From contig DF239635.1 of assembly GCA_000507305.1 (NCBI GenBank), positions 1-64,000 on the forward strand: a stretch of 64,000 bases of DNA, in the 5' to 3' direction. Both the position numbers and the translations under genes were made by a program. Of this stretch, positions 11,313 to 22,273 are shown in pieces. Source of the DNA: Breviolum minutum Mf 1.05b.01 (taxonomy: Eukaryota > Sar > Dinophyceae > Suessiales > Symbiodiniaceae). The notes below the pieces were generated by a model. It was given only the letters and a program-made list of their open reading frames with translations. It did not search any database and had not been told where the DNA came from. The first letter of the stretch is position 1. Each line of letters starts with the position of its first letter.

Positions 11313-11655
11313 ATGGGCGAAGTCCTCCCTATCTCTCATCATTTGTGTGTCTAAGAGCTCTAAGTCGTGTGGTTGAACCACTGAATTGAACAACAGGAGT
11401 CACAGATTCAAAGTCCTTCCCTAGCAAAGGAAGCAAAAATACAACAGGGAAGTTGGCCATTTTTCTCAAGGATCAAACTCTGAGTGAAGTTGGCAGCTGG
11501 GAATTTTCAGCGCTTTGAGGCTCGATTCTTTGTGTTCAGATTCTTTGCGTATCAAACACTGGCGGTGGCGAATCACAGTAGATCACATTTATCTTTCAAA
11601 AGTTTCGCCCTCTTTTTTTTGAGGTAGCAAACTGAACAATTTTCTTACTTGAATA

Positions 11656-11750
11656 TCAGCACCTCATCTGATATTCTTTCAAGACCACCTCCTGCCTTCC
11701 CTTCTGGCAAAATCTGGCCTGACGTACAGCCTCAAGCACCTGACTTCGAT
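11656..11750 (-). CDS. DUF4116-like repeat exon (divergent)
   Basis: After CGAAGTCAG the frame reads VLEAVRQARFCQKGRQE and then VVLKEYQMRC before a stop at 11656. VLEAVRQ matches the second half of the DRE|VVLxAV junction used elsewhere in this series, and QE|VVL repeats the pattern. A GTGGTC donor may follow Gln-Glu. Weaker match than its neighbours. Confidence 0.35.
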
Positions 11751-11790
11751 GCTGAATACCGTTAGACTGTCGCAGTTCGAAACTCAAAGG

Positions 11791-11886
11791 ATCAGAAATC
11801 CTGCACCAGTTGATTGGTAGTTGATCCTGTAATTCACAAGGTTTTCTACATCTCAAGTGGTTGTTTGGGATTTCTTCCATCAACAG
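11791..11886. repeat. MITE-C copy
   Basis: AGAAATCCTGCACCAGTTGA at the left and GGGATTTCTTCCATCAACAG at the right, followed by TA. The outermost left terminus is missing. Confidence 0.65.
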
Positions 11887-12433
11887 TATCATATCTATCA
11901 TAGAATCTCAGAATGAGTGGGTTTAATTAGATTGGTGAAAATCATTTGACCTCACTCATCGCTTTGAACTTGAAGCTTCACAACTGAACTTTTCTGCAAA
12001 TAGTGACACACGCACACATGAAAAAGGGTGGCTTTTCAAACCACCAACGACACCTGTCTTCGTCCTCAATTTCTGTCATGAGAGTAAGTCTTGATTGGAT
12101 CCCTATCCACGTAAGTGAAGATGAAAACGGACGCACCGACAAAACAACGAACAAATGATTATTCCACTGGGAATATATACCCCCAAAAGTATCTCATCCC
12201 TCATCATCTAGTCAAAGCACGTTTCCTAAGATGTAGCGTCATCAAGCAATGTCAGTGGGAAAATAATCAGAAACCAAATCCATCCTTGCTCAATGCTGGT
12301 TGGTTCATGACGACCCTCATAGTGGCTTGGTATAACCCTTACACAAATGGATAGTGTATTACTAGTAACAAAAGTTTATTCAATGTGGAGCACTCAACTT
12401 CACTTAGGACTACAAGATCAGGGGCCCTGTTTT

Positions 12434-12537
12434 CTGGTTGGTGGTTTCAACCCATCTGAAAAATATGCTCGTCAAATTGGATCATGTCCCCAAGGTTCGG
12501 GGTGAACATAAACAATATTTGAGTTGCCACCCACCTA
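12434..12537. repeat. MITE-A copy
   Basis: CTGGTTGGTGGTTTCAACCC at the left and GAGTTGCCACCCACCTA at the right, between TTTT and a T run, consistent with a 4-bp TTTT duplication. Confidence 0.8.
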
Positions 12538-12589
12538 TTTTTTTTTGCAACTTTAAGCTGATCTTCAACCCTTGATACTTTCACAGTGC

Positions 12590-12660
12590 CCCTTCCCGGT
12601 TCAGAGGCTCTGGCCAGTTCTCTATCTTGTAGCCTCAGGTCTCTCAACCAATGGCGACTC
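12590..12660 (-). CDS. DUF4116-like repeat exon (weak)
   Basis: The minus frame reads WLRDLRLQDRELARASEPGR. LRDLRLQDRE matches the L-x-x-L-x-x-D-R-E segment of the DUF4116 unit. The splice limits are unclear. Confidence 0.35.
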
Positions 12661-13282
12661 ATTGGTAGCTAGCCAGGTATACGTGTTTTATGATCCAAGG
12701 ATAGACCCCAATGATGAAAGAGATTTCTACTTGGGAATATTCGCCTAAAATGGTAAAACAACGTTGAAACACCAACCTTAACTGCCAACCAACCATAGCT
12801 TTTTCAAGGACCAAAGCAACAAAGAACATCACATTCTCAAACTGTTTATCTATTTTTTTCATGTATAAGGGCCGTTTGGATCAACAAAAATCAATCCACA
12901 CTTCCTAGCAATCCTAGCTATTTGTTTCCTGAGTTTATTTCGCTTATAGGTTTGGTAGCTGCCCAGGCTTCGATGGGCCATACTGGCCCTTCATGGGAGT
13001 GTCATCAACATCATCAACCCACAACTCTCACTAAAACGAATCATCTCTGAAGCAACAAGACTAGTAAAGTAATTCACATATTTGCAAATTTTCCATCATA
13101 TGAACCAGTTCTCCTCAAACTTGATTTCAATTTCACAAAAAATCATCAAAAAGCTTCCGTAGAAATCTCACTTCCCCCCCACCTTTTTTGGGAAGAGTTC
13201 TCTTTTTTGTTTGTCGGGGTTACACCTCCTTTTCAAGGCTCCATCCCCACCGGCAGCATATCTTTCCAAGAAGCGTGAGGGG

Positions 13283-13339
13283 AGCCAATCGCAGGAGACG
13301 GCCATCTTCTTTGACCGCAGCTAGAAGCAGATTTCGATC
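13283..13339 (-). CDS. DUF4116-like repeat exon
   Basis: Directly after CCCGAG the frame reads DRNLLLAAVKEDGRLLRLAP, a clear DUF4116 unit (D-R-N-x-x-L-A-A-V-K-x-D-G-x-x-L). It begins at the same codon and phase as the exon at 19.75 kb. The 3' end is uncertain, as the frame stays open for about 25 more codons. Confidence 0.7.
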
Positions 13340-14031
13340 CTCGGGCAAAATCACTCCACAAAACACACTCATTTCCACCATGGAAATTCCCAAATTTTGA
13401 TCAAGTCGTTTATTTGTTAAGTTCTTTTTTAAGCAAGCAAAAGAGAATTACCCGGGGTTTATGGAGGATTTTTTTCGGATTTTTAATATTTGAAGCAACT
13501 CTTTTTAATGGAATATTGCATTTTGTTGGCCAGCATGCAAACCAAAGGAACTGTTGTGATGGTTCAGAAAGCGTTGGGATGGAAGAAAGAAATTTTTAGT
13601 ACCGAAGTGATGATACTTTTGAAGCATGAGATGGTGTGAAAATCAGAGCCCTTGCAGGTGTACATGTATGTGCCGGAGAGAGACGCTTAGAAAACACCTT
13701 TTGCAAAATATTTTCCCTGCAGGTATTCAAAGACTTTTGTACACTTGGAAACCTGTCTCCTGCAAGGAGGTTCTATGCGTTAGTTTTTTGTTCGGATTAC
13801 GCATTTTCGAACCTTTTTTAAAAGGGTTATTAGTATCTCCGGCAATGCGTATGTCTGATCAAAGTACACAATACTACAGGAATATTTCAGCAAACCCTCC
13901 TGAAATTGGGGGGACTTCGAAGAATTTCCAGGGAGCGAACTTCTGTCTTCGGCCGTTTCTGCTGACTTCAGAAACGGAGTTCTGGATTTCTTGGGGGAAA
14001 GCCACGACAAAATTAACGCAAAAATTCTATC

Positions 14032-14129
14032 CTAGTTGGTGGTTTCAACCCCTTTGAAAAATATTAGTCAAAATGGGAATCTTCCCCAAATAGGGGTGAA
14101 AATAAAACATATTTGAAACCACCACCTAG
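14032..14129. repeat. MITE-A copy with 4-bp duplication
   Basis: CTAGTTGGTGGTTTCAACCC at the left and TTGAAACCACCACCTAG at the right, with TATC immediately on each side (14028-14031 and 14130-14133). One of the best-preserved copies. Confidence 0.9.
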
Positions 14130-14258
14130 TATCAACTTGTGAACTGAAACATCCTCGAGAGATTTAACGGCTGGAACCTGAGTGAAACTGATGGTGAGTT
14201 TCCAAGTTCGGAATGAATCTCCTTTTCCCAGGGCTTGATATTTTCAGGTTCAATGTTA

Positions 14259-14376
14259 CACCCCCGAAAACTAACATATCCCCCAAAAATGACTTATTTC
14301 AATAGGAAATACATCTTCCAACCATTGATTTTCAGGGGACATGTTAGTTTCTCAGGAAGTAAACTTCAGGGATGTA
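14259..14376. repeat. MITE-F copy
   Basis: CACCCCCGAAAACTAACATA at the left and ATGTTAGTTTCTCAGG at the right, with TA at the left edge. The right end seems fused with a second partial element. Confidence 0.55.
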
Positions 14377-14782
14377 TTTATTTTTGGATTTATTTGTTCC
14401 CCCCCCTAAGCCATGGAAGGCAACCCATCCTTAACATACATCATCCGTAGTACGTGGAATATCACAACCGTCCCAACCATCCACCGAGCTGGTTCGGTGG
14501 CTGGCCTCCCAAAGACTTGGCTGTGCATATTGCAAGGCAGTACCTGAAGACTGAAGACTGACCCAATATGTTTGCCGTTTTGTTTTTCGGCAAGAAATCC
14601 GGGTGACTTTTTGGATCTATATACAATTGAAGGATGCCATTTTCAGTCCTTACTATATATTACATATATATTATCAATTGCAAAAAGACCGAAGGTTTTG
14701 AGGCACTGAGCACTTGAGATGTGAAGCAAGCAACTTTCTCTTATTCCACTTTAGTCCTTTGGTTGATATGGATATCGATTTA

Positions 14783-14911
14783 CCCTCCCTGAAACTACAG
14801 TCATATTTTCGACCCTGAAAATTTTTTCGTGATTGGAATTTCTACCTTCGTTTGGAAGGGCAAAAACGCCTATAATTTTTCAAGGGCTTTTGCTGTTCAT
14901 TTCAGGGAGGG
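14783..14911. repeat. MITE-D copy
   Basis: CCCTCCCTGAAACTACAG at the left and CATTTCAGGGAGGG at the right, flanked by TA (14781-14782 and 14912-14913). The ends closely resemble the Stowaway consensus CTCCCTCC. Confidence 0.75.
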
Positions 14912-15266
14912 TAAGTATATTCTTATCAAACTGGTAGAAAGGGAGCTCCCCTAGGTAAGCTTTCTAACTATTCCTTTTACGGCGGCTTCCTTAGATGCCC
15001 AAAAAGGTCCGATGCCAATAGGAACCAAAGGGGTTTCTCACTACTGGACACCAGTTGACACACACATCATTCGAGAAGCCTACTGTATTGACAGGTTATG
15101 AGATGTCATGAAACTTCTTGCTTGTAACACACATAATTCAACCTGTGTGAATGTATGATTATGTGCCCACCTATCACCTATCTACAAGGTAAAACAAAAA
15201 CTGATTCATGAGGCAGCTCATTTTTTGGGATGAGGTGTAGTACACCACCATCATTCAAGATGTTTA

Positions 15267-15379
15267 CTCTCCCTAAAACTAACAGCCAGTTCGCCGCCAG
15301 TTCGCCCCTGAAACTAGGCCATCCCAAAAGGAAAACGCTGGTCTTTCTTCATCATCCATTTTCATGGGGCGAAACTTTT
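15267..15379. repeat. MITE-D copy, right end cut by MITE-A
   Basis: Begins CTCCCTAAAACTAACAGCC with inner CGCCCCTGAAAC and a complementary GGGGCGAAAC near 15367. The right terminus is replaced by the MITE-A copy that starts at 15380, suggesting A inserted into D. Confidence 0.6.
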
Positions 15380-15477
15380 CTAGTTGGTGGTTTCAGCCCA
15401 TTTGAAAAATATTAGTCAATTTGGATCATTTCCCCAAGTAGGGGTGAAAATAAAAAATGTTTCAAACCACCACCTAG
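15380..15477. repeat. MITE-A copy with 4-bp duplication
   Basis: CTAGTTGGTGGTTTCAGCCC at the left and TTTCAAACCACCACCTAG at the right, flanked by TTTT on both sides (15376-15379 and 15478-15481). Confidence 0.85.
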
Positions 15478-15509
15478 TTTTAGCTTCCGGGAGGGGTTTT
15501 TGAAAAACC

Positions 15510-15576
15510 AGGACCTGGGCCACAAAAACACAAAACGACCAACCGGACCTGCACGCTTCACTGCCACGCCAACCAC
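15510..15576 (-). CDS. DUF4116-like repeat exon
   Basis: After GCTCGGCAG the frame reads VVGVAVKRAGPVGRFVFLW. It is in phase 0 and can follow directly on the upstream exon at 17.9 kb, which ends DDRE at phase 0. Together they rebuild the DREVVxxAV core of DUF4116. A possible donor (GTCCGG) lies after Ala; otherwise the frame stays open. Confidence 0.5.
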
Positions 15577-16693
15577 CTGCCGAGCCCCCCAAGATCTCAA
15601 GAAAACTCGGATGGCGATTCACAGATGCTTGGAAGATGCCATGCCTGGTACCTGAAACCACCATTTTTTATGTAGTGATTTGGAATCATCCAGTTGAAAC
15701 GTTGAAACAACCATAAAAAACTGGTTGTTTGGAGTTCCAGGTGACAATGAAGGGTCAAATGGTAAAAAAAATTCCCCCCTGACCAGAAACTTCAAAGGTT
15801 CCTCTCAAATATGTGTGAATCCCCCTAAATTTTCACCAATGGAGAAATTATAATGGATATATAAGATGAACTTATTGAAACAGGTTCATCCATTTATTGT
15901 TTTGTTATCTTTTTTGACATGTGGATATAATTGGCCCATGAGTTGAGTCGAACCTTGGCACAGCTCATTCCAAAAAGACCCCCTTGCAATTTGGATTTGT
16001 TCGAACCACTGAGTTGTGACTAGACCCCAACCTTGTCCTCACAACAAATCCTTTCGTCAAACATCATGCAGTTCACATGGCTCATGTAAGCTGAACCACA
16101 TTCACTGGCATCCACTTTGCCCACCGCGTGAATGTTTCCTGAACTTTGCAAATGGTTAGTAGTGGGTACGTCCCAGAGTGTGTACGGCGAAATATGAATG
16201 AATCATGAGAGTGTTTCCGTTTATACAATGAAACACAAGCGGATCCATGCCATACATTGGCATATTGCGTTTTTATTGCATGTAACATATATATATATAC
16301 ATATAACATCATCCTCAAAACTATGCCTATTATAGGTATCCTAATAGTGCAATGAACTTGACGACTGCATCATCTATATCTATCACCTCATAGAACTACC
16401 ATTACTCGCATCACTTGGCACCTCTCGGCATGTTCGCAGCTTTTCAGACGCATATTGTAATGCATCAGGGTCCTCCACAACTTGTGGACAATGGGTGTTG
16501 CCCAAACCATGTTGTTGAGTTGCTGGGGTGCTGTGAAGGCGTATTGCGTATTGAAGTGGCGAACTGACGGGTCATATTTTCCATGAATCAAGTGTTTTCA
16601 AAATAAAGGTTGAAATCAAGAAAGGTCTGTCCTTTAACACACATTCATGTACAACCATGTCGATCAATTGGAAAATCAGATACCCAAAAAATA

Positions 16694-16792
16694 ACTAGGT
16701 GGTGGTTTCAACCCATCTGAAAAATATTAGTCAAAATGGGAATCTTCCCCAGGTAGGGGTGTACATAAAAAAATGTTTGAAAGCACCACCTG
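16694..16792. repeat. MITE-A copy
   Basis: CTAGGTGGTGGTTTCAACCC at the left and GAAAGCACCACCTG at the right. The first GT after CTAG and the family's usual final AG are the splice-like features discussed in the findings. Confidence 0.8.
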
Positions 16793-17046
16793 AATGAAGA
16801 AATGACAAATGCGAACAAGTCCTGGCAACTGGACACCATAAAAGTCAACATATCCTGCAACCTCCTCTACCGCTCTTGGACGTTCTTAGCCAGAAATAGT
16901 TCAGGAAGGTACCTTGTAGATTAGACATACAAGATCTTTTCGGACTCTGGCTTTAGAGGTTTTTTTGTTGGCCAGTTCCAAAAAAAGGAGTGAAAGAAAT
17001 GGCAAGTCATCAGTTTATTTTTTCCCATAGCATTCATGTATGGTAC

Positions 17047-17103
17047 AGTATATCTACCTACATTTACCATTGAAAAACAACCAAATGTAGGCAAATATAG
17101 GTA
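17047..17103. repeat. Repeat G copy
   Basis: ATCTACCTACATTTACCAT at the left and ATGTAGGCAAATATAGGT at the right form a short hairpin. Similar pairs recur at 29.8, 33.9, 40.7, 59.0 and 61.9 kb. Confidence 0.6.
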
Positions 17104-17875
17104 AGAGACCCCTCTGGTACGTACCCCGTTTTGGTCAAGTATAGGTGCTACATAACCACAAATTCCATGGTGTTTTCTGCAGGAAAAGAGGGCTGGCAAA
17201 AGGTGAGTTGACATGACAGTGTAATGAATTTAGACAAAGTCCATGAATAGAGATAACATGTATAGATATTTGGTGGATCATGGCAGTTGGTAACTAGTTA
17301 GTAAGGGTAATATATATATATATTATATATATATATCATCTGTTTGCCAACGTATCATACTGCACTCACCTGACATCTTGCTAACGGAGGGTTTATACCG
17401 ATAGCGAAGCACATAGAATCAGCTGCTCATCTATTACCACTAAGCTTCATTCAAACTACCTTGCCTGCCATAATCATCATAAATCATCAGAAACCATCAT
17501 AATCAAACCTTATGTAGACATCCCATTTTCCCGTAGAACACTGAAGCTATTTTTGGACATTTCGGCCCTGAACTATGTCCTGCTCAATCGCCGCCAAGAC
17601 CACCTGTCACATCGAAGCACAGGGACATGGTAGAAAACCCGTGGAACACGGAAATCTGAAGCAACTGGGATGAAGACTCTAAAACAAAACTGACCAAAAA
17701 ACATCTGCAAAAACAAAAACACCAACCCAAATCCTATCTATCCAACAACATACCAAAAATGATGAAAAGACTAATCCAACCTGGATTTGAGAATTTTTCT
17801 GTGAAGCAGTCAGCTCTTTTACCAGACTCCATGGCAGGCAAGGAGGTCTCCTTACAGAAACTTTTGAATCTCCAC

Positions 17876-17909
17876 CTCGCGGTCATCTTGCAACTCAAGC
17901 GAGGCAAAC
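17876..17909 (-). CDS. DUF4116-like repeat exon
   Basis: Thirty-four nt reading (x)FASLELQDDRE, the end of one DUF4116 unit (F-A-S-x-E-L) and the start of the next (D-D-R-E). The acceptor is CCCAACCCACCCCAAG and the donor GAG|GTGGAG. The phase-0 end fits the exon at 15.58 kb, and the entry phase matches the exon at 7.36 kb. Confidence 0.65.
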
Positions 17910-18039
17910 CTTGGGGTGGGTTGGGATTTGCAAGGCATACTGTCTTAACTGGATGGTTCGATATGTTCGATGGTTCAATGATTCAACCAAGCAACAAATG
18001 GCAAACAAAATGCAGAAGAAATAATTCAAGAATCGGGAT

Positions 18040-18690
18040 AGTTGCTACAGCATCTAAGTTTTTTAGTGATGGATAGTGTCCCGGGATCCTTGGCATTAAA
18101 TCCTTACTTGATTCAACGGGATTCCCATACACACTACTTACGTTTAGTGTCACGAATAGCAAAAGGTAGAATTTTCATCCCCTACATCCCTAAGAAGGGG
18201 ACCCGTTTGCCTAATTTAGCGCAACGTCACATAACCCCAACCACTGTGGCAACCTGGGGTGTGGTTAAGTGTTTCTTCTTTTAGGGAGTCTTTCTCTACA
18301 ATGTTTGGTTGAAAACGAAGAGCTGGGGAGCAGCAAAGACCCGAACACTTGAGAAACATGAAATCTTAGAAGTGCAGGATGAGATGCCGCAAATTGCCAG
18401 TAGCTACTTTGGATATGAATTATCAAAAAGAGATTGGTACCCTTTCGAAAGAGATTAGAAACGACACGTGTGACACGTGTCATTCCTGGCAACAAAAACA
18501 TCTCCCGGTTGTAAAGACCTCCTTTCAACCTGCACTTCAACCACTAGCTTGGGGTCCTGCCGCTATTAGGCCAGTGAACTATATTGAATACATGTTGATC
18601 TTATTGCTTTATCCACTCCTATCAGGACAGTCTAAGATTGGCTATCAAGTCACCGACTTGTTTCCAGGTACCATTGATACGAGGTAGACT
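18040..18690. other. Open frames of unclear nature
   Basis: Several overlapping open frames on both strands (for example YIPKKGTRLPNLAQRHITPT on plus). No splice sites or known domain. It contains a 19-bp palindrome at 18463-18481 with two CACGTG cores. Confidence 0.25.
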
Positions 18691-18875
18691 TTCCATCCTT
18701 CCGTGTTAGATTACATCACCATAGATGAATTGGATTTACGCCAGTCGTTTTGCAAAATTTTGAAGCTTCAAACAGCGATATCCCAATCGCTGCAGTTTCC
18801 GGACCTAATCCTAGAGTTGATGGGTCACAGAATCTGTCTTATCAGTTCATGTGGTGAATATCCTATCTATCGGTC

Positions 18876-18926
18876 GTATATATATATATTATATATGTAT
18901 ATATATATATACATTATATATATATG
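18876..18926. repeat. TA microsatellite
   Basis: TATA runs interrupted by ATGTAT and CATTAT. Confidence 0.9.
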
Positions 18927-19284
18927 AATTCACAGCGTTTTTTCACCATTGTTGACTGTAAGTAGGTGGTGATTTCGAACAATCTACATTGAAACGTGAC
19001 ATGCTCTTGGATCGGTGGTGTTTCACCGTTTCACCTTCTCCACGGTGAACATAAAACAATGTGTTTACCACACCACCACATGGATGAAAAAAAGGTTTGG
19101 TTTAAAGAGAAACCAGGCATTTTAGGATTTGGAGATGGTGAACATGTACTCAAAGATGGTATATATGATATAGTATATATATATGGGTTCGGTGTATATA
19201 TATATATATATACTGTATACTACTTTTGGTGGGACAAATCCTGCACCAGTAAGGATGGTTCAACTAATAACGTTAGTGCAGAAT

Positions 19285-19545
19285 TAATCTGGCCAAATTA
19301 CAATATTTCACCAACCTTCGGACTGCCCTGAAATAAGGGGATTTCCCTTACAATCACCAAATGGTGGGGTCGCATGAGGTCGCTATAATTCTATTCTGCC
19401 CCAAACAGTAGGATCGGATAGACAAACCATCATGGCGAAGAAATAGCGGAATTCCCCTTCCAAAAAGCTATCTTTTGGGGGCCAATCTTTTGGTCGTGTT
19501 TTTGGTCGCGATGAAATTTGACCAGAAACCATCATGGCGAAGTTA
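19285..19545. repeat. Repeat H copy (long form)
   Basis: CTGGCCAAATTACAATATTT at the left, then ATTTCACCAAC, CCCTGAAATAAGGGG, TTTTTGGTCGCGATGAAA and TTTGACCAGAA. The same order as at 4.4 and 30.0 kb. Confidence 0.6.
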
Positions 19546-19682
19546 AAATCTGGGCAGATTTACTATAATTTCCTGAACCTAAATTGAGGGTATTTTTTTT
19601 GAGGGGGCGATTCCCCTGGATTCAATCACCACAATTGTAAGGGGTGACCAAAAAACCAGCGAACAAAATTTGGGTGAAATCA

Positions 19683-19755
19683 ACCGACGAATTAGGGCCC
19701 CCAACTGGAGGGCAATACCTTCATCCTGCACTGCAGCCAGTACCAAGTTTCTATC
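19683..19755 (-). CDS. DUF4116-like repeat exon (most 5' recognised)
   Basis: After TTTCTATCCAG the frame reads DRNLVLAAVQDEGIALQLGA, a clear DUF4116 unit. The acceptor is pyrimidine-rich. A donor (GAAG|GTATTG) lies inside the unit; otherwise the frame is open to about 19600. It shares its first codon and phase with the exon at 13.3 kb. Confidence 0.7.
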
Positions 19756-20574
19756 CTGGATAGAAAGACAGGGACTGTGAAGGTCCAGTCGGTGTAAATG
19801 ACAAAGAAACAGCAGCAACAAAAACACGTGAAATACAAGGTATATAATACCGGACCCCCGATAACTAATGAATTATACACTGAAAAATGATGATGGGAAG
19901 ATGAACTTCCTTTAAAATTTAAAATGGTCCTTTTTTCAGGGAGTATGGGAGTGGGCATTGGGCACCCCAAAAAGCTCAACAAGAATGAAGATTTCTGGGT
20001 GACATTTCTGAGTATAAGTGCTAAATATCTGTAGAACCATCATGAACTATATAGATGTTCTAGTGCTCAACTTCCAGTTGGCAAATACAAACATTTTACG
20101 CTGACGATTTGTATGAAAAACAATTCAATCCCATCCTTGGATGATTCTTTGCTGATGGCATTTGCACCCCTTAGAATGCTTGAAACCCTATAGAATTGTG
20201 GAGTGTGTTCAATATCAACCTCTATGAAAGCAAAATCCATGTGCATCCGATGTCTTCAAACCGGCGGGTGACTAGTTGACTGGCTGGTGCTCAACCCTCA
20301 ACCCCAACCAATGTCTCATTTGCTGGTTAGATCTTGAACATGGCCATCTTTTGCTCATTTGCTGATCATTAAGCACCAGCCAGTTGAAGAATCCGAAAGA
20401 TCTTCAGCATGACGAAGCTTGCTATGTTCATCACATTGCTCCAACTATTTCCCCCAAAAGACCTGGCGTTCCACATCGCTTCCATCACGCAATCGTTCCC
20501 ATGGGCTCTCCATAGGATCAGTGAATTGATTGCTGTGGGTTTTGTAGTGTTAGAGTGATTTTGTAGCGAAGAAG

Positions 20575-20622
20575 AAGATGATGATAATAATAATAGTAAT
20601 AATAATAATGATAATAATATAA
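20575..20622. repeat. GAT/AAT microsatellite
   Basis: AAGATGATGATAATAATAAT followed by further AAT units. Confidence 0.9.
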
Positions 20623-21480
20623 AACCCACAACTCTCATCTAACAATGATTTGGGAAAACCCTTTACAACTTCAGTGAGATTTCTTGAGATTTCTACATCT
20701 ATACATGCTGAATTCTACAGTGTTTTGTTTTTTTTGCATTCCTTTCCCTCGCATTTTTGTTGCGCATTGGTGAAGCCGACCCATCTCTGTCATACATCAT
20801 CATGTCACCAACAAAGGCCATTGAAGATTTGAGCATACAAGGCCCATGGTACGGGCGCCCTTGATCAGTAAATAAACTTTACACTTCCCAGGTAAAGAGA
20901 AAGATAGAGTAAGATGCCTGATTGAAATTCTCACACTTCGCATGGTGGAATTGTTCATTGCTATCTTAGACTACTGAAGTGTAACATGTACCAACAAATT
21001 GCTAGTTATGCTAGTTACGAGTGCTATAGAGATAAGCATGGTAAAATTTGCGGCTTCATTACTCATCTTCTTTCATTTCGAGAGCGTGGTTTGTGAGAAA
21101 GCAGTTGATGCTGAGGATCAAATTGGGTGGATTCGAAGCTTCATCTTGTCATCTCCAAAATTGGCTGCGGGCAGATTCAGCTTCCAATTTTGCACCTAAA
21201 ACATGAGCATTTGTTTCAACCTCAGCAGCAAACAAAAGGTCCATAAATTGGAAATTGCAGTTTATTTCTTACAGGCATTGTGCAGCATCCCATGATTTTG
21301 AGAACACATCCTCTGAATGGATGGAACAACTTCCTGGACAGATGAGAAGGTAGACAAAATAAAGCCTGATGAGGACCTATGGCCCATCCTACCATGGTGT
21401 TACAAAAAAAAGTCGACTCCTGTCCTGTTGGGGAACTGCCAGTTTTTTTTTGATGTTGGTTCTTGAGTCACATTGATTGA

Positions 21481-21588
21481 CTAGTTGGTGGTTGAACCAA
21501 CCCCTTTGAAAACTATATTTGTCAAAATGATTTCATCATTTCCCCAATTTTCAGGGTGAACAGAAAACATATTTGAGTTACCACCACC
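21481..21588. repeat. MITE-A copy
   Basis: CTAGTTGGTGGTTGAACC at the left and GAGTTACCACCACC at the right; the last bases of the right terminus are altered. Confidence 0.75.
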
Positions 21589-21599
21589 GATTCACCTGT

Positions 21600-21762
21600 G
21601 GTTGTATATTGAGAATTGCCACTTCTCCCTGTAGAAAAAGAAACCGATAGTTGCTTCGGGGCTGGACCCCAGGCTGCCGGACCTTCCCTTTTGCGTTGTT
21701 GCCGGCCAAGTCGCGACTTGTCGCGGAATTTCTGGACCATTTTTTTGACATTCTGCAAAGAT
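21600..21762 (-). CDS. Possible first or linker exon
   Basis: After AATCTTTGCAG the frame reads NVKKMVQKFRDKSRLGRQQR and then KRE before a donor (GTCCGG). An overlapping frame starts with an ATG (MSKKWSRNSATSRDLAGNNA). The composition is basic and low in hydrophobics. Its place upstream of the DUF4116 exons would suit a 5' exon of that gene, but nothing ties them directly. Confidence 0.3.
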
Positions 21763-22099
21763 TCAAAGGGCTAAACAATGTTCAAAACAAATAGCAACAG
21801 TACCAGTTTTTGACACAAGACTTTTAAGTATTCATTTTGAAAAGATGTAGGCGGTGCTTCCTCGCTCGCCACGTGAAAAAGACCATGACGAATAATCAAG
21901 ATGCTATGCCAAGCCCGTGTGATGCCGGATGTAACAACATGTAACAACTGACATTTTTGAAACCAGGTCTGGGTCTACACACTTTGGAGTGCTGTTTAAA
22001 ATATGTCCAGATCAGATAATGACGATGGTATATCTGGCACATCTGGGTCTTTCATGAAATAGGATGAACCATGACGAACCTTGAGTCGACACGGTCATG

Positions 22100-22127
22100 G
22101 GATCTGCAAATGGGAATTTGCAGATCC
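22100..22127. repeat. 12-bp perfect hairpin
   Basis: GGATCTGCAAAT, a 4-nt loop (GGGA), then ATTTGCAGATCC. Not part of a recognised repeat family. Confidence 0.85.
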
Positions 22128-22167
22128 ACAAATACACAGTAGACTCTAACATATTAACACATTCATA

Positions 22168-22273
22168 TGGATGTTTCCGAAAATAGGGGTACCCCCAAAT
22201 CATCCATTTTAATAGGGTGTTTCCATTATTTTCACCATCCATTTTGGGGTACCCAAATTTTTGGAAACACCCA
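22168..22273. repeat. MITE-B copy
   Basis: TGGATGTTTCCGAAAATAGG at the left and TTTTTGGAAACACCCA at the right, with TA on each side. Confidence 0.85.

Noticed and set aside
15940-16010. tRNA-like TTCGAA motifs
   Set aside because: No acceptor stem, D-arm or anticodon arm could be folded around them.
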